A stretch of DNA of 64,000 bases from Bifidobacterium aerophilum (GCF_010667685.1 NZ_WHZW01000006.1:1-64000); one strand, 5' to 3'; shown: positions 26,453 through 35,264, numbered from the stretch's first letter. Notes: a model not told the origin generated them from the letters alone. Made by a program: numbers and translations.

Positions 26453-26611
26453 GCCGGTTGCTCATGGGTTTTTCAGGTAATGGGAACGTTGCGTTGAAGT
26501 TGGGGCGGTTATATGGAGTCACGGCCGCAAGGCCGCACCTTATAACTGAAAATCCTTTCTTCTTTCTTCTTCCTTCTCTCATCAAGCCCGGCCTCCCCGG
26601 CCGGGCTTTTT
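26453..26611 (+). repeat. 159-bp repeat, copy 2: candidate small structured RNA
   Basis: Same elements in the same order as copy 1, 1541 bases away, with one base difference (26599) inside the terminator hairpin. The base changes A to G without disrupting the stem. Flanking DNA is unrelated, so the duplication ends sharply at GCCGGTTGCTC on the left and at the terminator T-run on the right. Confidence 0.55.
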
Positions 26612-26721
26612 CCTTTACGTGGACGCTTGGGCGTCACGCGCGGGGATGCGGTGCTGAACTGCTGATCGGTAGTTGTCTCGGCGCCGACGCCAAGACGGCC
26701 GAGACCAGACAGGAAAGCAGA

Positions 26722-26815
26722 AAGCCCGGTCTTGCGACCGGGCTTACAGAGAAGAGAAAGAAGAGAGAGAAGGGATTCAATTATATCGGCCTTGCGACCT
26801 GAAATATAGTTAACC
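26722..26815 (-). ncRNA. Diverged third copy of the candidate small RNA
   Basis: On the minus strand the order is the same as in the 159-bp repeats: GGGG, an AU-rich stem around GGTCGCAAGGCC, a pyrimidine tract (CCCTTCTCTCTC...), then an AGCCCGGTC-TTGC-GACCGGGCT hairpin followed by TTTC (on that strand the loop reads GCAA). Sequence differs but architecture and key words are kept, which argues for a structured RNA family. It lies downstream of the mycoredoxin gene on the same strand. Confidence 0.45.
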
Positions 26816-26876
26816 CCTCTTACTTTAGGAAGTCGTGTGTGTTCCCTGAGAATTTCATGAGAACGCTAACGAAACG

Positions 26877-26934
26877 GCGCGTGACCACCTTGCGAACGCC
26901 GGAAAACCGGCGGCATCGCGAAACGGTCACGCGC
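26877..26934 (-). terminator. Long hairpin after the mycoredoxin gene
   Basis: Outer arms GCGCGTGACC/GGTCACGCGC and an inner CGCCGG-AAAA-CCGGCG stem form a long interrupted hairpin, starting 36 bases past the mycoredoxin stop. No T-run follows, so it may mark a transcript end without intrinsic termination. Confidence 0.45.
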
Positions 26935-26970
26935 CGTACGCTATCTCGTGACGCTATCTCGCCACCCGCG

Positions 26971-27231
26971 TCACGCGGCGAGCAGACCGAGCTCCTTGAG
27001 CTTGTTCTCGATGTCGGTCGCGGACGGTTCGACCTGGAACGCGCCGTCGCCATACTGCACGACCGGGATATGCTTCTGGCCGCTGATCTCGACGGCACGG
27101 TCGGCCGCGCCGTCCTCGGTCTCGATGTTGTGCCACGTATACGCCGCACCGAAGCGTTCCAGAGCGGCCTTCGCACGCTTGCAATCGCCGCACCAGTCGG
27201 CGCCGTACACGTCAATGTTGCTGTTGGTCAT
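26971..27231 (-). CDS. Mycoredoxin/glutaredoxin-like protein
   Basis: Small redoxin of 86 residues with motif WCGDC at 12-16 (ADWCGDCKRAKAALERF) and a cis-Pro region KHIPVVQYGDG, as in actinobacterial mycoredoxins and NrdH-like proteins. Cytoplasmic thiol-disulfide exchange is the expected role; bifidobacteria lack a well-defined mycothiol system, so its electron source is unclear. The ATG (complement 27229-27231) follows GAAAGGGGCAACAC; the upstream in-frame ATG lacks a site. Confidence 0.85.
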   Translation of the reverse strand: MTNSNIDVYGADWCGDCKRAKAALERFGAAYTWHNIETEDGAADRAVEISGQKHIPVVQYGDGAFQVEPSATDIENKLKELGLLAA

Positions 27232-27344
27232 GTGTTGCCCCTTTCGTTTGTGTTGCCTGATTGTAGTCGATTCGCGAGGCGTGTTCGGGACGGACACAGC
27301 GATGTTCGCTGCCTGAGGAAACGGCCGGATGGTCGACGGTCCGA

Positions 27345-28574
27345 TCACTTCGCCGCCGCGTCGAGCGCCTGACGCAGGTCCGCCAGCAGGTCGTCCACGT
27401 TCTCGATGCCGACCGACAGACGCAGCAGCTCGTCCGTGATGCCGAACTCGAGACGCTGCGGCTTCGGAATCTCGAAATGCGTCATGCGCGCCGGGTATTC
27501 GGCCAGGCTTTCCACCGCACCCAGGCTCACCGCACGGGTGAACAGGTGCAGGCCGTCGAGCACGGCCAGCGGGTCGATGCCGTCCGCCACCTCAAACGAG
27601 AGCACGCCGCCGAACGCCGTGACGCCCAGCGTGCGCGCGGCCTCGGCGGTCGGAGAACCGGCCTCGGCCAGCGACGGATAGTTCACGGTCTTGACGCGAT
27701 CGTCATCGGCCAGCGTGCGGGCCACGATCTCGGCGCTGGCGCTCTGGCGGTCGAGACGCAGCGCCAGCGTCTGGATGCCGGTGCGCAGCACCTCGCAGTC
27801 GCGCGGCGACAGGATGCCGCCCAGACGGTTCTGCGCGAAGTACACGCGGTCGGCGAGATCCTTGCCGCGCACGGTCGCCAGACCGGCGATCACGTTGGAG
27901 TGGCCGCCAAGATACTTGGTCGCCGAATGCAGCACGACGTCCGCGCCGAACTCCAGCGGACGCAGCAGATACGGCGTCAGGAACGTGTTGTCGACGATCG
28001 AGATCGCGCCGTGACGGTGGGCGATCTCGCTGACCGCGGCCACGTCGTGCAACGCGAGCAGCGGATTGGTGAGCGCCTCGAAATACACGGCCTTCGCAAC
28101 CGCTCCGTCCGCTCCGTCCGCGCCCGCGAACTCGCCGGTTCCGGCGACCGCGCGTTCCACGCCGTCAACGTCGTCGAAATCGACCAGACGCACGACGATG
28201 CCCCAGCGCGTGAAATGATCCTGCAGCTGCGAGTACGTGCCGCCGTACACGGTCTTGTCTGCCACGATCACGTCCCCCGGCGCGAACGTGGACAGGATCG
28301 CATGGATCGCGGCCAGTCCGGACGCGAACGCGAACGAACGCACGTCGGCGACGGCGTCCTCGTCCAATCCGGCGGTTTCGAGACGCGCGATCTGCGTTTC
28401 GACGAACTGGCGGGTCGGATTGCCGGAACGCGCGTAATCCCACTGCGGCGACGAATCGGCCGTCGGGAACGCGAACGTGCTCGCCGTGTACACCGGCGGG
28501 TTCACCGGGTTGGCGGGGTCGTCGTACACGCGCGTGCCGTGCACGAGCTGGGTGTCGAATCCGTAACGGGCCAT
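27345..28574 (-). CDS. Cys/Met-metabolism PLP enzyme (cystathionine synthase/lyase family)
   Basis: PLP-dependent enzyme of 409 residues. The cofactor lysine lies in HSATKYLGGHSN, with Y and R of YARSGNPT near residues 46-53, FASGLAAIHA, and VDNTFLTPYLLRPLEFGAD upstream of the lysine. This is the cystathionine gamma-synthase/beta-lyase/gamma-lyase family; which reaction it performs cannot be told by eye. It lies downstream of an amino-acid ABC importer on the same strand, and both units are preceded by a shared 30-bp motif (28655-28684 and 31560-31589). Import of a sulfur amino acid followed by its conversion is the simplest reading. Confidence 0.88.
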   Translation of the reverse strand: MARYGFDTQLVHGTRVYDDPANPVNPPVYTASTFAFPTADSSPQWDYARSGNPTRQFVETQIARLETAGLDEDAVADVRSFAFASGLAAIHAILSTFAPGDVIVADKTVYGGTYSQLQDHFTRWGIVVRLVDFDDVDGVERAVAGTGEFAGADGADGAVAKAVYFEALTNPLLALHDVAAVSEIAHRHGAISIVDNTFLTPYLLRPLEFGADVVLHSATKYLGGHSNVIAGLATVRGKDLADRVYFAQNRLGGILSPRDCEVLRTGIQTLALRLDRQSASAEIVARTLADDDRVKTVNYPSLAEAGSPTAEAARTLGVTAFGGVLSFEVADGIDPLAVLDGLHLFTRAVSLGAVESLAEYPARMTHFEIPKPQRLEFGITDELLRLSVGIENVDDLLADLRQALDAAAK

Positions 28575-28654
28575 GGTCTCTCCTTGCGAACGAATGCGGT
28601 GCTGTCCTGCGATACGAACGACCCTAGCCGATGCGCCGAGCGGCGGCTGCGGCG

Positions 28655-28684
28655 TGGCTATACGCGTTGCCTATACGACGTTAT
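28655..28684 (-). promoter_or_regulatory. Shared 30-bp motif, copy near PLP gene
   Basis: Plus-strand pattern TGGCTATA, four bases, TTGCCTATA, three bases, CGTTAT. It matches 31560-31589 at 24 of 30 positions. It begins 80 bases upstream of the PLP enzyme start. The GGCTATA/GCCTATA half-sites suggest a LysR-like or similar regulator. Confidence 0.55.
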
Positions 28685-28825
28685 TCGGGTGCGCGCGTTA
28701 CCGTACGGTCATGTGCGGGACTTGATTGCCGCGACTCGTTCCGTCCGGCCGTTGCGTGAATCGGCGGCCGTGCCAGCGACGACGCTGACGTTTTGCTCCG
28801 TATGACGCATGCGCCGCGTATGACA

Positions 28826-28864
28826 AAGGCCGCATCCGCCGGACAATGCCGGGGATGCGGCCTT
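28826..28864. terminator. Terminator between ABC permease and PLP gene
   Basis: AAGGCCGCATCC and GGATGCGGCCTT form a perfect 12-pair stem with an inner CCGG/CCGG pairing in the loop. It lies 43 bases past the permease stop, so the ABC importer and the PLP enzyme are probably transcribed separately. Confidence 0.6.
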
Positions 28865-28907
28865 CACGCAATGTGAACGATTGGCTGTCGGTCCTGATCG
28901 GAAACGA

Positions 28908-29570
28908 TCAGAAATGTTTGGCCAGCTGCCTCTCGCAGTAGCCCTGCAGCCAGGTGAGCACTGTGCAGAACAGCAGGTAGATCAGACCGACCTCGATGTA
29001 CAGCGCGAGCGGCTCGTAGTAGACCGCGACGACGCGCTGCGCGGCCATGAACATCTCCACGACGGTGATGTTCGCGGCCAGCGACGTGTCCTTGACCAGC
29101 CCGATGAACGTGTTGAACAGCGCCGGGAACGCGGAGCGGAACGCCTGCGGCAGGATGATGCGCCGCATGATCGTCACGTACGGCATGTTCACCGCCTCGC
29201 CGGCCTCCAGCTGGCCCCTGGGCACGGCGAGGATCGCGCCGCGCAGCGTCTCGGCCGCGTAGGCGCCCACGTTGAGCGAGAACGCGATCACGGCGGATGG
29301 CAGCGCGGGGATCGTGACGCCGATCGACGGCAGGCCGAAGAAGATCACGAACAGCTGCACCAGCAGCGGCGTGCCGCGGAACACCCACACGTACAGCCAG
29401 GCGATCTGCGAGGCCACCGGGACCTTCGCCACGCGCACGAGCGCCGTGACGATGGCCAGCAGCAGGCCGATCGCGAACGAGACCAGCGTGAGCGGAATGG
29501 TCACGGTCAGTCCGGGAATGATCAGTTTCGTGAAGGAATCGATGACGATTCCCCATACCCGTGCGTCCAT
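28908..29570 (-). CDS. Polar amino-acid ABC importer permease
   Basis: Permease of 220 residues of the HisM/GlnP type with about five hydrophobic segments. The N-terminal family start is GLTVTIPLTLVSFAIGLLLA, and the EAA loop is seen in GQLEAGEAVNMPYVTIMRRIILPQA. It serves as a homodimer in three-gene importers. It follows the substrate-binding protein by 79 bases and is last in the operon ATPase, binding protein, permease. The start ATG (complement 29568-29570) follows AAAGGACGACACC. Confidence 0.9.
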   Translation of the reverse strand: MDARVWGIVIDSFTKLIIPGLTVTIPLTLVSFAIGLLLAIVTALVRVAKVPVASQIAWLYVWVFRGTPLLVQLFVIFFGLPSIGVTIPALPSAVIAFSLNVGAYAAETLRGAILAVPRGQLEAGEAVNMPYVTIMRRIILPQAFRSAFPALFNTFIGLVKDTSLAANITVVEMFMAAQRVVAVYYEPLALYIEVGLIYLLFCTVLTWLQGYCERQLAKHF

Positions 29571-29649
29571 GGTGTCGTCCTTTGCCTAGTTGTGCGGAAA
29601 CTGTGTGCTTGTGGCGTGTGCGGAAGCCATGCCGGCCGACGGCCGTTCG

Positions 29650-30489
29650 TCAGTCGGCGGTGGAGAAGTCCTCGCCGAAGTACTTTTCGGAGATCGACTT
29701 GAGCGTGCCGTCCTTCTGCAGCTTGGCGATCGCGTCGTTGACGGCCTTGACCAGGTCGTCGCTGCCCTTGCGGAACGGCAGCTGCGCGGCCGGGGTCTTC
29801 TCGGACTTCGCGGCGATCTTGATGTTCGCGTCCGGCTTCTGCTTGAGGTAGTCGAGCACGGCGAGACCGTCGTTGAGGGTCACGTCGGCACGGCCGGACT
29901 GCAGCGCCTCGACGGCCTGGCCGAAGTCGTTGACCTGCACGATCGTCGCGCCCTTCTCCTGGGCGGTCTTGTTCCAGTTGCTCGTGCCGGTCTCGGCGGC
30001 GTTCAGTCCCTTGACGTCGTCGAACGAGGAGACGCCCTTCGGGTTGTCCTTGGTGGTGACGACCACGCCGTACGAGTAGGTGTAGGCGTCGGAGAAGTCG
30101 TACTTCTGCTTGCGCTCGTCGGTGGCGCTGATCTGGTCGGCGACCGTGTCGTACTTCTTGGCGTCCACGCCGGCGAGCAGCGAGTCGAAGCTGCCCTCGG
30201 CGAACTCGGCCTTGACGCCGATCTCCTTGGCGATGGCCTTGGCGACCTCGACGTCGTAGCCGGTCAGCTCGTTCGTGCTGGAATCGTGGTAGCTGAACGG
30301 CGCGTAGGTGCCTTCGGTGGCGAACACGATCTTGCCGGCGGACTTGACCTGCTCCAGCGCGGACGCGTCGGACGAACCGGTCGAGCCGGAGCCGGACGTG
30401 GACGAGCCGCACGCCGCGAGCGAGACGAGCGCTGCCGCTGCCGCGGCCAGCGCGATGGCCTTGCGGATGATGCCGTGATGCTGAGACAT
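29650..30489 (-). CDS. Amino-acid ABC importer substrate-binding lipoprotein
   Basis: Lipoprotein of 279 residues. The signal peptide ends in the lipobox LVSLAAC, then a Ser/Gly linker, then a family 3 solute-binding domain: KIVFATEGTYAPFSYHD, GYDVEVAKAIAKEIG, FAEGSFDSLLAGVDAKKYD and VNDFGQAVEALQSGRADV. This family binds polar amino acids; cystine or a related sulfur amino acid is suggested by the neighbouring PLP enzyme and shared motif, but not shown by sequence alone. Confidence 0.9.
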   Translation of the reverse strand: MSQHHGIIRKAIALAAAAAALVSLAACGSSTSGSGSTGSSDASALEQVKSAGKIVFATEGTYAPFSYHDSSTNELTGYDVEVAKAIAKEIGVKAEFAEGSFDSLLAGVDAKKYDTVADQISATDERKQKYDFSDAYTYSYGVVVTTKDNPKGVSSFDDVKGLNAAETGTSNWNKTAQEKGATIVQVNDFGQAVEALQSGRADVTLNDGLAVLDYLKQKPDANIKIAAKSEKTPAAQLPFRKGSDDLVKAVNDAIAKLQKDGTLKSISEKYFGEDFSTAD

Positions 30490-30637
30490 GATGAAAACCC
30501 TCTCTTCTTGGTTACCGTGTCTTGATCAGTGGTGATACATATGTGGGAATGATGATGACGTTGTGTCGATCTGGTGTCGTCGTGTCGAAACCGTGAACAG
30601 TGATCAGATCCGATCGCCGTTCACGTCGGATCGGCGA

Positions 30638-31414
30638 TCAGGATGAAGCGCCCGCCGATCCGGCGGCGGGAACGATCAGCACGTTATTCGAGGACGACAG
30701 GAACTCGCGGGTGCGCTCCTGCTCGGGATGCTCGAAGATCCGTTCCGGCGAACCCTGCTCGACGACCGAACCGCCCTCGACGAACACGACCTTGTCGGAT
30801 GCCTCGCGGGCGAAGCGCATCTCATGGGTGACCATGAGCATCGTCATGCCGTCGGAGCCGAGCTGCCTGATGACCTCCAGCACGCCGTTGACCATCTCCG
30901 GGTCAAGCGCCGACGTCGGTTCGTCGAGCACGAGCAGTTCCGGGTTGAGCGCGACGGCGCGGGCGATGCCCACGCGCTGCTGCTGGCCGCCGGACAGCGT
31001 GCTCGGATAGCGGTCCGCGAAATCGGCGAGGCCGACACGGTCGAGCTGTTCGCGTGCGATCCGCTTCGCCTCGTCGGCCTTGACGCCCTTCGCGTAGATC
31101 AGTCCCTCGGCCACGTTCTGCAACGCGGTCTTGTTCAGGAACAGGTTGTAGTTCTGGAACACGAAGCCGATCTTCGAACGGACCTTGCGGATGTCTGCCG
31201 ACTTGGTCGAGGTCAGGTCCACCGCGCCGTCGCCGAAGTCGATGGTGCCGGCGTCCGCGTGTTCGAGGAAGTCGAGGATGCGCAGCAGCGTGGACTTGCC
31301 GGAGCCGGACGGGCCGATCACGGTCACCACGTTCCTGCGCGGGATGTCAAGATCGACTCCGTCCAGCACGGTGGTGCCGCCGAAGCTTTTCCTCACGCCC
31401 CTGATCTCGATCAT
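30638..31414 (-). CDS. Amino-acid ABC importer ATP-binding protein
   Basis: ATPase of 258 residues of the GlnQ/HisP type: Walker A GPSGSGKST (about 32-40), signature LSGGQQQR, Walker B LLVLDEPTSALD, and switch His in VTHEM. The start is the ATG (complement 31412-31414) after GACAGGGAGGACGAC; the longer upstream frame lacks a site. It heads the importer operon. An upstream motif at 31560-31589 may control it. Confidence 0.92.
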   Translation of the reverse strand: MIEIRGVRKSFGGTTVLDGVDLDIPRRNVVTVIGPSGSGKSTLLRILDFLEHADAGTIDFGDGAVDLTSTKSADIRKVRSKIGFVFQNYNLFLNKTALQNVAEGLIYAKGVKADEAKRIAREQLDRVGLADFADRYPSTLSGGQQQRVGIARAVALNPELLVLDEPTSALDPEMVNGVLEVIRQLGSDGMTMLMVTHEMRFAREASDKVVFVEGGSVVEQGSPERIFEHPEQERTREFLSSSNNVLIVPAAGSAGASS

Positions 31415-31559
31415 GTCGTCCTCCCTGTCCTGCCGGCCGCGCGTGGCGTGGCGGACCTCGGTCATCTCTGTCGTCGACCGTTTCCGGGTACGACAAAACC
31501 AGTCGATAGTACGTCGACGCCGCCCACCTTAGCCCACAGAGAACATAACGTGGACGGTG

Positions 31560-31589
31560 TGGCTATATGAATTGCCTATAGACCGTTAT
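31560..31589 (-). promoter_or_regulatory. Shared 30-bp motif, copy near ABC importer
   Basis: Same pattern as 28655-28684 (TGGCTATA, TTGCCTATA, CGTTAT at identical spacing). It lies 146 bases upstream of the ATPase start. CTATA and TATAG form an imperfect dyad here. Two such sites before two functionally linked units suggest a common regulator. Confidence 0.55.
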
Positions 31590-31633
31590 CGGCGGCGCTG
31601 CTGGCCTGCGACCATGTGCATTATTGCCCGTAT

Positions 31634-31681
31634 TGTGCGCAAACCAACGGAGAAGGGGCCGATTGCGTTGGTTTGCGCACA
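31634..31681. repeat. Single inverted repeat after the GH129-like gene
   Basis: Perfect 16-bp arms TGTGCGCAAACCAACG (31634-31649) and its complement (31666-31681) around a 16-base spacer, 14 bases past the glycosidase stop. No T-run. It resembles one unit of the hairpin arrays seen elsewhere in this window. Confidence 0.65.
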
Positions 31682-31694
31682 GTAACGGCCGGCG

Positions 31695-33647
31695 TCACGC
31701 CGCCGCGGCCGCCGAGTCCACCGTGTACGTCTGCGCGTGGAAATCGCAGGTGACGACCGTGCCGTCGGCGAACGTCGAACGCTGCACCAGCGGATCCCCG
31801 TCGACGAAATCATGCCGCACGAGCTCGCTCATGGCGACCTTCTCGTGCAGCGCGGCGACCATGTTGCACCGTTCGATGTCGTCCTCGGCCTTCGCGCGCT
31901 GCGCCTCGTCCATGTCGCCGTCCACGCCGGCGTACGCGGGGTCGCGCACCAGGTACGGCGCGCCTCCGTTGAGCAGCGCGTACAGCATGTAGTCGTCGCC
32001 GCCGATCACGCGGTCCATCATCCACGGCTCGACCACGCAGTCGTGATACACGAGGTTGTACAGCGGCACCGGCACGCCCTGACGCGGCGCGGACGGGTCG
32101 CGCATCTGGAAGTCGTACGGCGCGTAATGGCAGAACACCAGGCTCGGCACCGCCCAGTCCGACACCTCCTCGGAACTCGACAGGATGCCATGCGAGAGCA
32201 GGTATTCGAAGCATTCGGCGCGCTTGGCGTAGCAGTCGCGGCGGCTCATGCGATGCTCCGGGTTCGCGCATTCGTCACCCTCGTTGCAGGTGAACACGTC
32301 GAGGTAGGCGCAGTCGAGCTCGACGCCGTGCGCGGCGATCTCGCCGAAGTTGCGGCGCACGTAGTCGGGCGCGAGCTCGGCGCACAGGTACGTCTGATGG
32401 CCGCCGGCCCAGCGCGAATGCTCCGGGTTCGTGCCGTCGGTCAGACGCACCGCGTTGTCGCGGTCGAACGTGGGTGCCGCGAAGTAGTAGTCGCGGTACT
32501 GGTCGTGCGTGCCGAACAGGTCGCCGTGACGGTGGCAGTCGTCCACCAGCGACTTCATGCCGGCCCAGCCGCCGGCCTCCTCGCACGCGGGCAGGTAGTC
32601 GGGATGGCCGTTGTCGTAGCCCGGCTCCGCCCAGCCGTCGAGATGCAGGTAGATGCGGCCCGCGCCGAGCTCGTGCAGCGTGTCGATCTGCCGCTCGCGC
32701 GCGGCGAACGTGGTCAGCTTGTTGTTCTTCTCCGGATCGGCCGGGTCGAAGAACGACGAATCCGGCTGGACGACGGTCTTGATGCCGACATGCACCCACG
32801 AGGCGCCGATGAGCCGCTTGATGGACGGGTTGCGTGCCGCCTTCTCGGCCAGCGTGCGCAGCCGTCCGCGCTCGTTGACGTACGCGCGGTACGCCTTCGC
32901 GGCGGCCGTGTGATCGGTGTTCGCGAGGAAGCGGTACCGCACGATGCGGCGGTAGTCCATGCGGCCCAGGCTCGGCTCGAACCACATGCCGATGCGCGTG
33001 CCGACATGCTCGCCGTCAGTCTTGCCGTTCGTCGCGTCGATGCCGCCGGCCGGATGCTCGATCGTGTATCCGGCGTTCCACGGAGTCTCGCAGATCGCGA
33101 CGTATCCGGGGTGGTTCGGCTGACCGCCGCGGATCTGCGCGTACCACGGCATGTAGCCGCCCGCCGTCTCGAAACGTCCGTCGAAGGAGATGTCGCCGTG
33201 CGCGGAGCTGACAGCGGTCGGCCAGTCGTTGGGGATCAGCACGCCCTGCTCGTGGGTGATGAGCGTTTCGTCGCGGCCGTCCGCGCCGTCGAAGGCCATC
33301 TCGCCGGGCCAGTCCATGCGGGTCACGGTCAGACCGCTTTCGTCGAGCGGGATCCATTCGAAGATCACGTCGCCGGACGCCTTTTCGGCCCATACGTAGG
33401 TGGAGAAGGCGAAATCGGCGGCGTCGCCGAATCCGCGGTAGGTGCTGCGCACGCCTTCGCCGGTGCCGGTCGTGCGGTGTTCGTGCGTGACGGCGGTCGC
33501 GTCCGTGAACGCGAACGTGCCATGGTCCGTCGCGATCGTCGGCACGAAGCCTTCGCGCCATGACCATTCGGCGTCGTCGCGGCGGAACGTGAACCGCAGC
33601 GTCTCCTCATCGAACAGCACGGTGGTTCCTGCGCAGGTGAACTGCAT
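31695..33647 (-). CDS. GH129-like alpha-N-acetylgalactosaminidase
   Basis: Glycosidase of 650 residues without a signal peptide, so intracellular. An N-terminal beta-rich part (1-240) precedes a TIM-barrel region starting near IKRLIGASWVHVGIKT. The likely catalytic acids are D450 in CAYLDVF and E493/E494 in SSSEEVSDW, with HLDGW earlier in the barrel. Length, cytoplasmic location and motif pattern fit family GH129, first described in Bifidobacterium, which removes alpha-linked GalNAc (Tn antigen) from imported mucin glycans. A distant GH101 relationship would look similar. The ATG (complement 33645-33647) follows GAGGGAGACGCCC; the upstream in-frame extension is not coding. The call rests on recall of family features. 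Confidence 0.65.
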   Translation of the reverse strand: MQFTCAGTTVLFDEETLRFTFRRDDAEWSWREGFVPTIATDHGTFAFTDATAVTHEHRTTGTGEGVRSTYRGFGDAADFAFSTYVWAEKASGDVIFEWIPLDESGLTVTRMDWPGEMAFDGADGRDETLITHEQGVLIPNDWPTAVSSAHGDISFDGRFETAGGYMPWYAQIRGGQPNHPGYVAICETPWNAGYTIEHPAGGIDATNGKTDGEHVGTRIGMWFEPSLGRMDYRRIVRYRFLANTDHTAAAKAYRAYVNERGRLRTLAEKAARNPSIKRLIGASWVHVGIKTVVQPDSSFFDPADPEKNNKLTTFAARERQIDTLHELGAGRIYLHLDGWAEPGYDNGHPDYLPACEEAGGWAGMKSLVDDCHRHGDLFGTHDQYRDYYFAAPTFDRDNAVRLTDGTNPEHSRWAGGHQTYLCAELAPDYVRRNFGEIAAHGVELDCAYLDVFTCNEGDECANPEHRMSRRDCYAKRAECFEYLLSHGILSSSEEVSDWAVPSLVFCHYAPYDFQMRDPSAPRQGVPVPLYNLVYHDCVVEPWMMDRVIGGDDYMLYALLNGGAPYLVRDPAYAGVDGDMDEAQRAKAEDDIERCNMVAALHEKVAMSELVRHDFVDGDPLVQRSTFADGTVVTCDFHAQTYTVDSAAAAA

Positions 33648-33673
33648 GGGCGTCTCCCTCTTTGGCGGTATGC

Positions 33674-33723
33674 GTGGCGGTTTTCTCTCGCTCACCATAC
33701 CCTCAGCGAGCGGAAACCGCCAC
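33674..33723. repeat. GTGGCGG hairpin repeat, copy 2
   Basis: Begins GTGGCGGTTTT and ends GGAAACCGCCAC, with GCTCACC and CTCAGCGAG inside. Its reverse complement aligns along its length with 14394-14442. It sits in the promoter region of the GH129-like gene. Confidence 0.6.
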
Positions 33724-33789
33724 TGGGATGGTGGTGCCATGCACAGGGGACGCCGGTACGGTGCGCGGGGTCGGATGCCGGTGACTTCC

Positions 33790-33947
33790 GGGATCTGCCC
33801 CGCGAGGCAGTCTCTTGGCGGGGCGGGATCCGGAAATCGTCGGGAATTGGCCTCGCGAGGAGATGTCTCAGCGGGGTAAAGCTCGGAAATCATCGGGACT
33901 CTGCCCCGCGAGGGGAGGTCTTAGCGGGGCAGAATCCGGAAAAGGAA
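33790..33947. repeat. Tandem 52-53-bp repeat, three units
   Basis: Imperfect units begin GGGA at 33790, 33842 and 33895. Each contains GCCCCGCGAGG (or a variant), a GCGGGGC-like inverse word about 20 bases later, and TCCGGAAA near its end. So each unit can form a hairpin. It lies between the glycosyltransferase stop and the GH129-like gene; no coding potential seen. Confidence 0.65.
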
Positions 33948-33992
33948 AGGAACTGGCCCCGCCCGCCGTCTGCCGCCTGCGCCCGCAGTCCG

Positions 33993-35045
33993 TCAGTTGA
34001 AGCCGACGACGTGCTCGGCGATCAGATAGCCGTGGCGGACGATCCAACGACCGACCGAACCGGGCAGGTTGATCGCGCGCGACATCACCTTGCGTCGCAC
34101 GTCGCGGTAGATCGCCGGGGAATGCGCCTCGATTGACGCCCACAGCCGCTTCTTCTTCTCGTAGTTCTCCGGATCGCGCGACAGGATCAGGAACACCGAC
34201 GCCACGCAGCTTTCGATCGACAGGAAATGGATCATGTACTTGTACAGGCCGTCGGGCACCGTGCCCGGCTCGGGCGTCGCCTCAAGCATGCAGCGGTTGA
34301 CGGTCAGCAGCTGGTCGACGCGGCGGATCATCACGTCGGTCTGCACCGACTGGCCCTCGCGGCCGATGAAGTAGTGGTAGTACGGCATGTCGAGGTAGAT
34401 CATCGTGCGCACCTTGGTGAACGGCTGGTACGCGTAGATGAAGTCGACGTAGAACGTGTGCTCGGGCAGCACCATGCCGGATGCGCGCACGACCTCGGTG
34501 CGGAACGTGAGCGCGTGCATGAGAATGTACTCGGCGAGGCCGAAATGGCCGAGATCGTCCCACGTGAGGATCTCGCCCGCGCGCATCGCATGACGGAAGT
34601 TGACCGTGTGCAGACGGCGTTTGCCGACCTTGTCGTAGACGTAGTTGGAGACGACCATGTCGACCGGGCTGTCGGACGACAGCTGCGAGCGCAGCGTGTC
34701 CATCATCGTGTCGATGGACTGCGAGTCGATCCAGTCGTCCGCGTCCACGACCTTGACGTACGCGCCGCGCGCGTTGGCGATGCCGGTGTTGACCGCGCCG
34801 CCGTGGCCCTTGTTCGGCTGGTGGATCGCGCGCACGTTCGCCGGCCAGCGCTTCGCGTATGTGTCGGCGAGGGCCGGGGTCGCGTCGTGCGAGCCGTCGT
34901 CCACGATGAGGACCTCGATGTCATGCGTGTCGGACGCCTGCAGCAGCGAGGTGACGCAACGCTCGAGATACTCCTCCATGTTGTATGCGGGCACGATGAA
35001 CGTGAGCGTGGGGGTTGCCGTGGATTGCTTCGCCGTCTGGGTCAT
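33993..35045 (-). CDS. Family 2 glycosyltransferase
   Basis: GT-A fold glycosyltransferase of 350 residues: LTFIVPAYNMEEYLERCVTSLL, LIVDDGSHDATP and the DxD motif in VVDADDWID (about 95-103). No transmembrane segments, so it is a soluble or peripheral enzyme, probably adding a sugar in cell-surface polysaccharide or teichoic-type glycan synthesis; donor and acceptor are unknown. The start is the ATG (complement 35043-35045) after GAGGAGACC, preferred to an ATG eight codons upstream without a site. A run of ten G lies 220 bases upstream. Confidence 0.88.
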   Translation of the reverse strand: MTQTAKQSTATPTLTFIVPAYNMEEYLERCVTSLLQASDTHDIEVLIVDDGSHDATPALADTYAKRWPANVRAIHQPNKGHGGAVNTGIANARGAYVKVVDADDWIDSQSIDTMMDTLRSQLSSDSPVDMVVSNYVYDKVGKRRLHTVNFRHAMRAGEILTWDDLGHFGLAEYILMHALTFRTEVVRASGMVLPEHTFYVDFIYAYQPFTKVRTMIYLDMPYYHYFIGREGQSVQTDVMIRRVDQLLTVNRCMLEATPEPGTVPDGLYKYMIHFLSIESCVASVFLILSRDPENYEKKKRLWASIEAHSPAIYRDVRRKVMSRAINLPGSVGRWIVRHGYLIAEHVVGFN

Positions 35046-35264
35046 GGTCTCCTCGATGCCGTATGGCATGGCCGTGCGCCGTGCCGCTTTCGCCGCCACC
35101 ATGCGGCGGGCGTTCTCCTGTTTCCTCACATAACCTACCACCAGCGTCTTATGTGACGCTAGGATCGCGCATGATCGGCCGGTTTCGCGGCATGAACGAC
35201 CGTTTGCGGCGGGGATGCGGCAGGGGCGCGGCGGGGACGCGTTCGTTCGGTCGGATGCGCGGCC

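Noticed and set aside
24912..26611. Insertion sequence carrying the DUF4143 gene
   Set aside because: The flanking repeats are direct and far too long for a target duplication, there is no transposase and no terminal inverted repeat. Recombination or duplication of an RNA element fits better.
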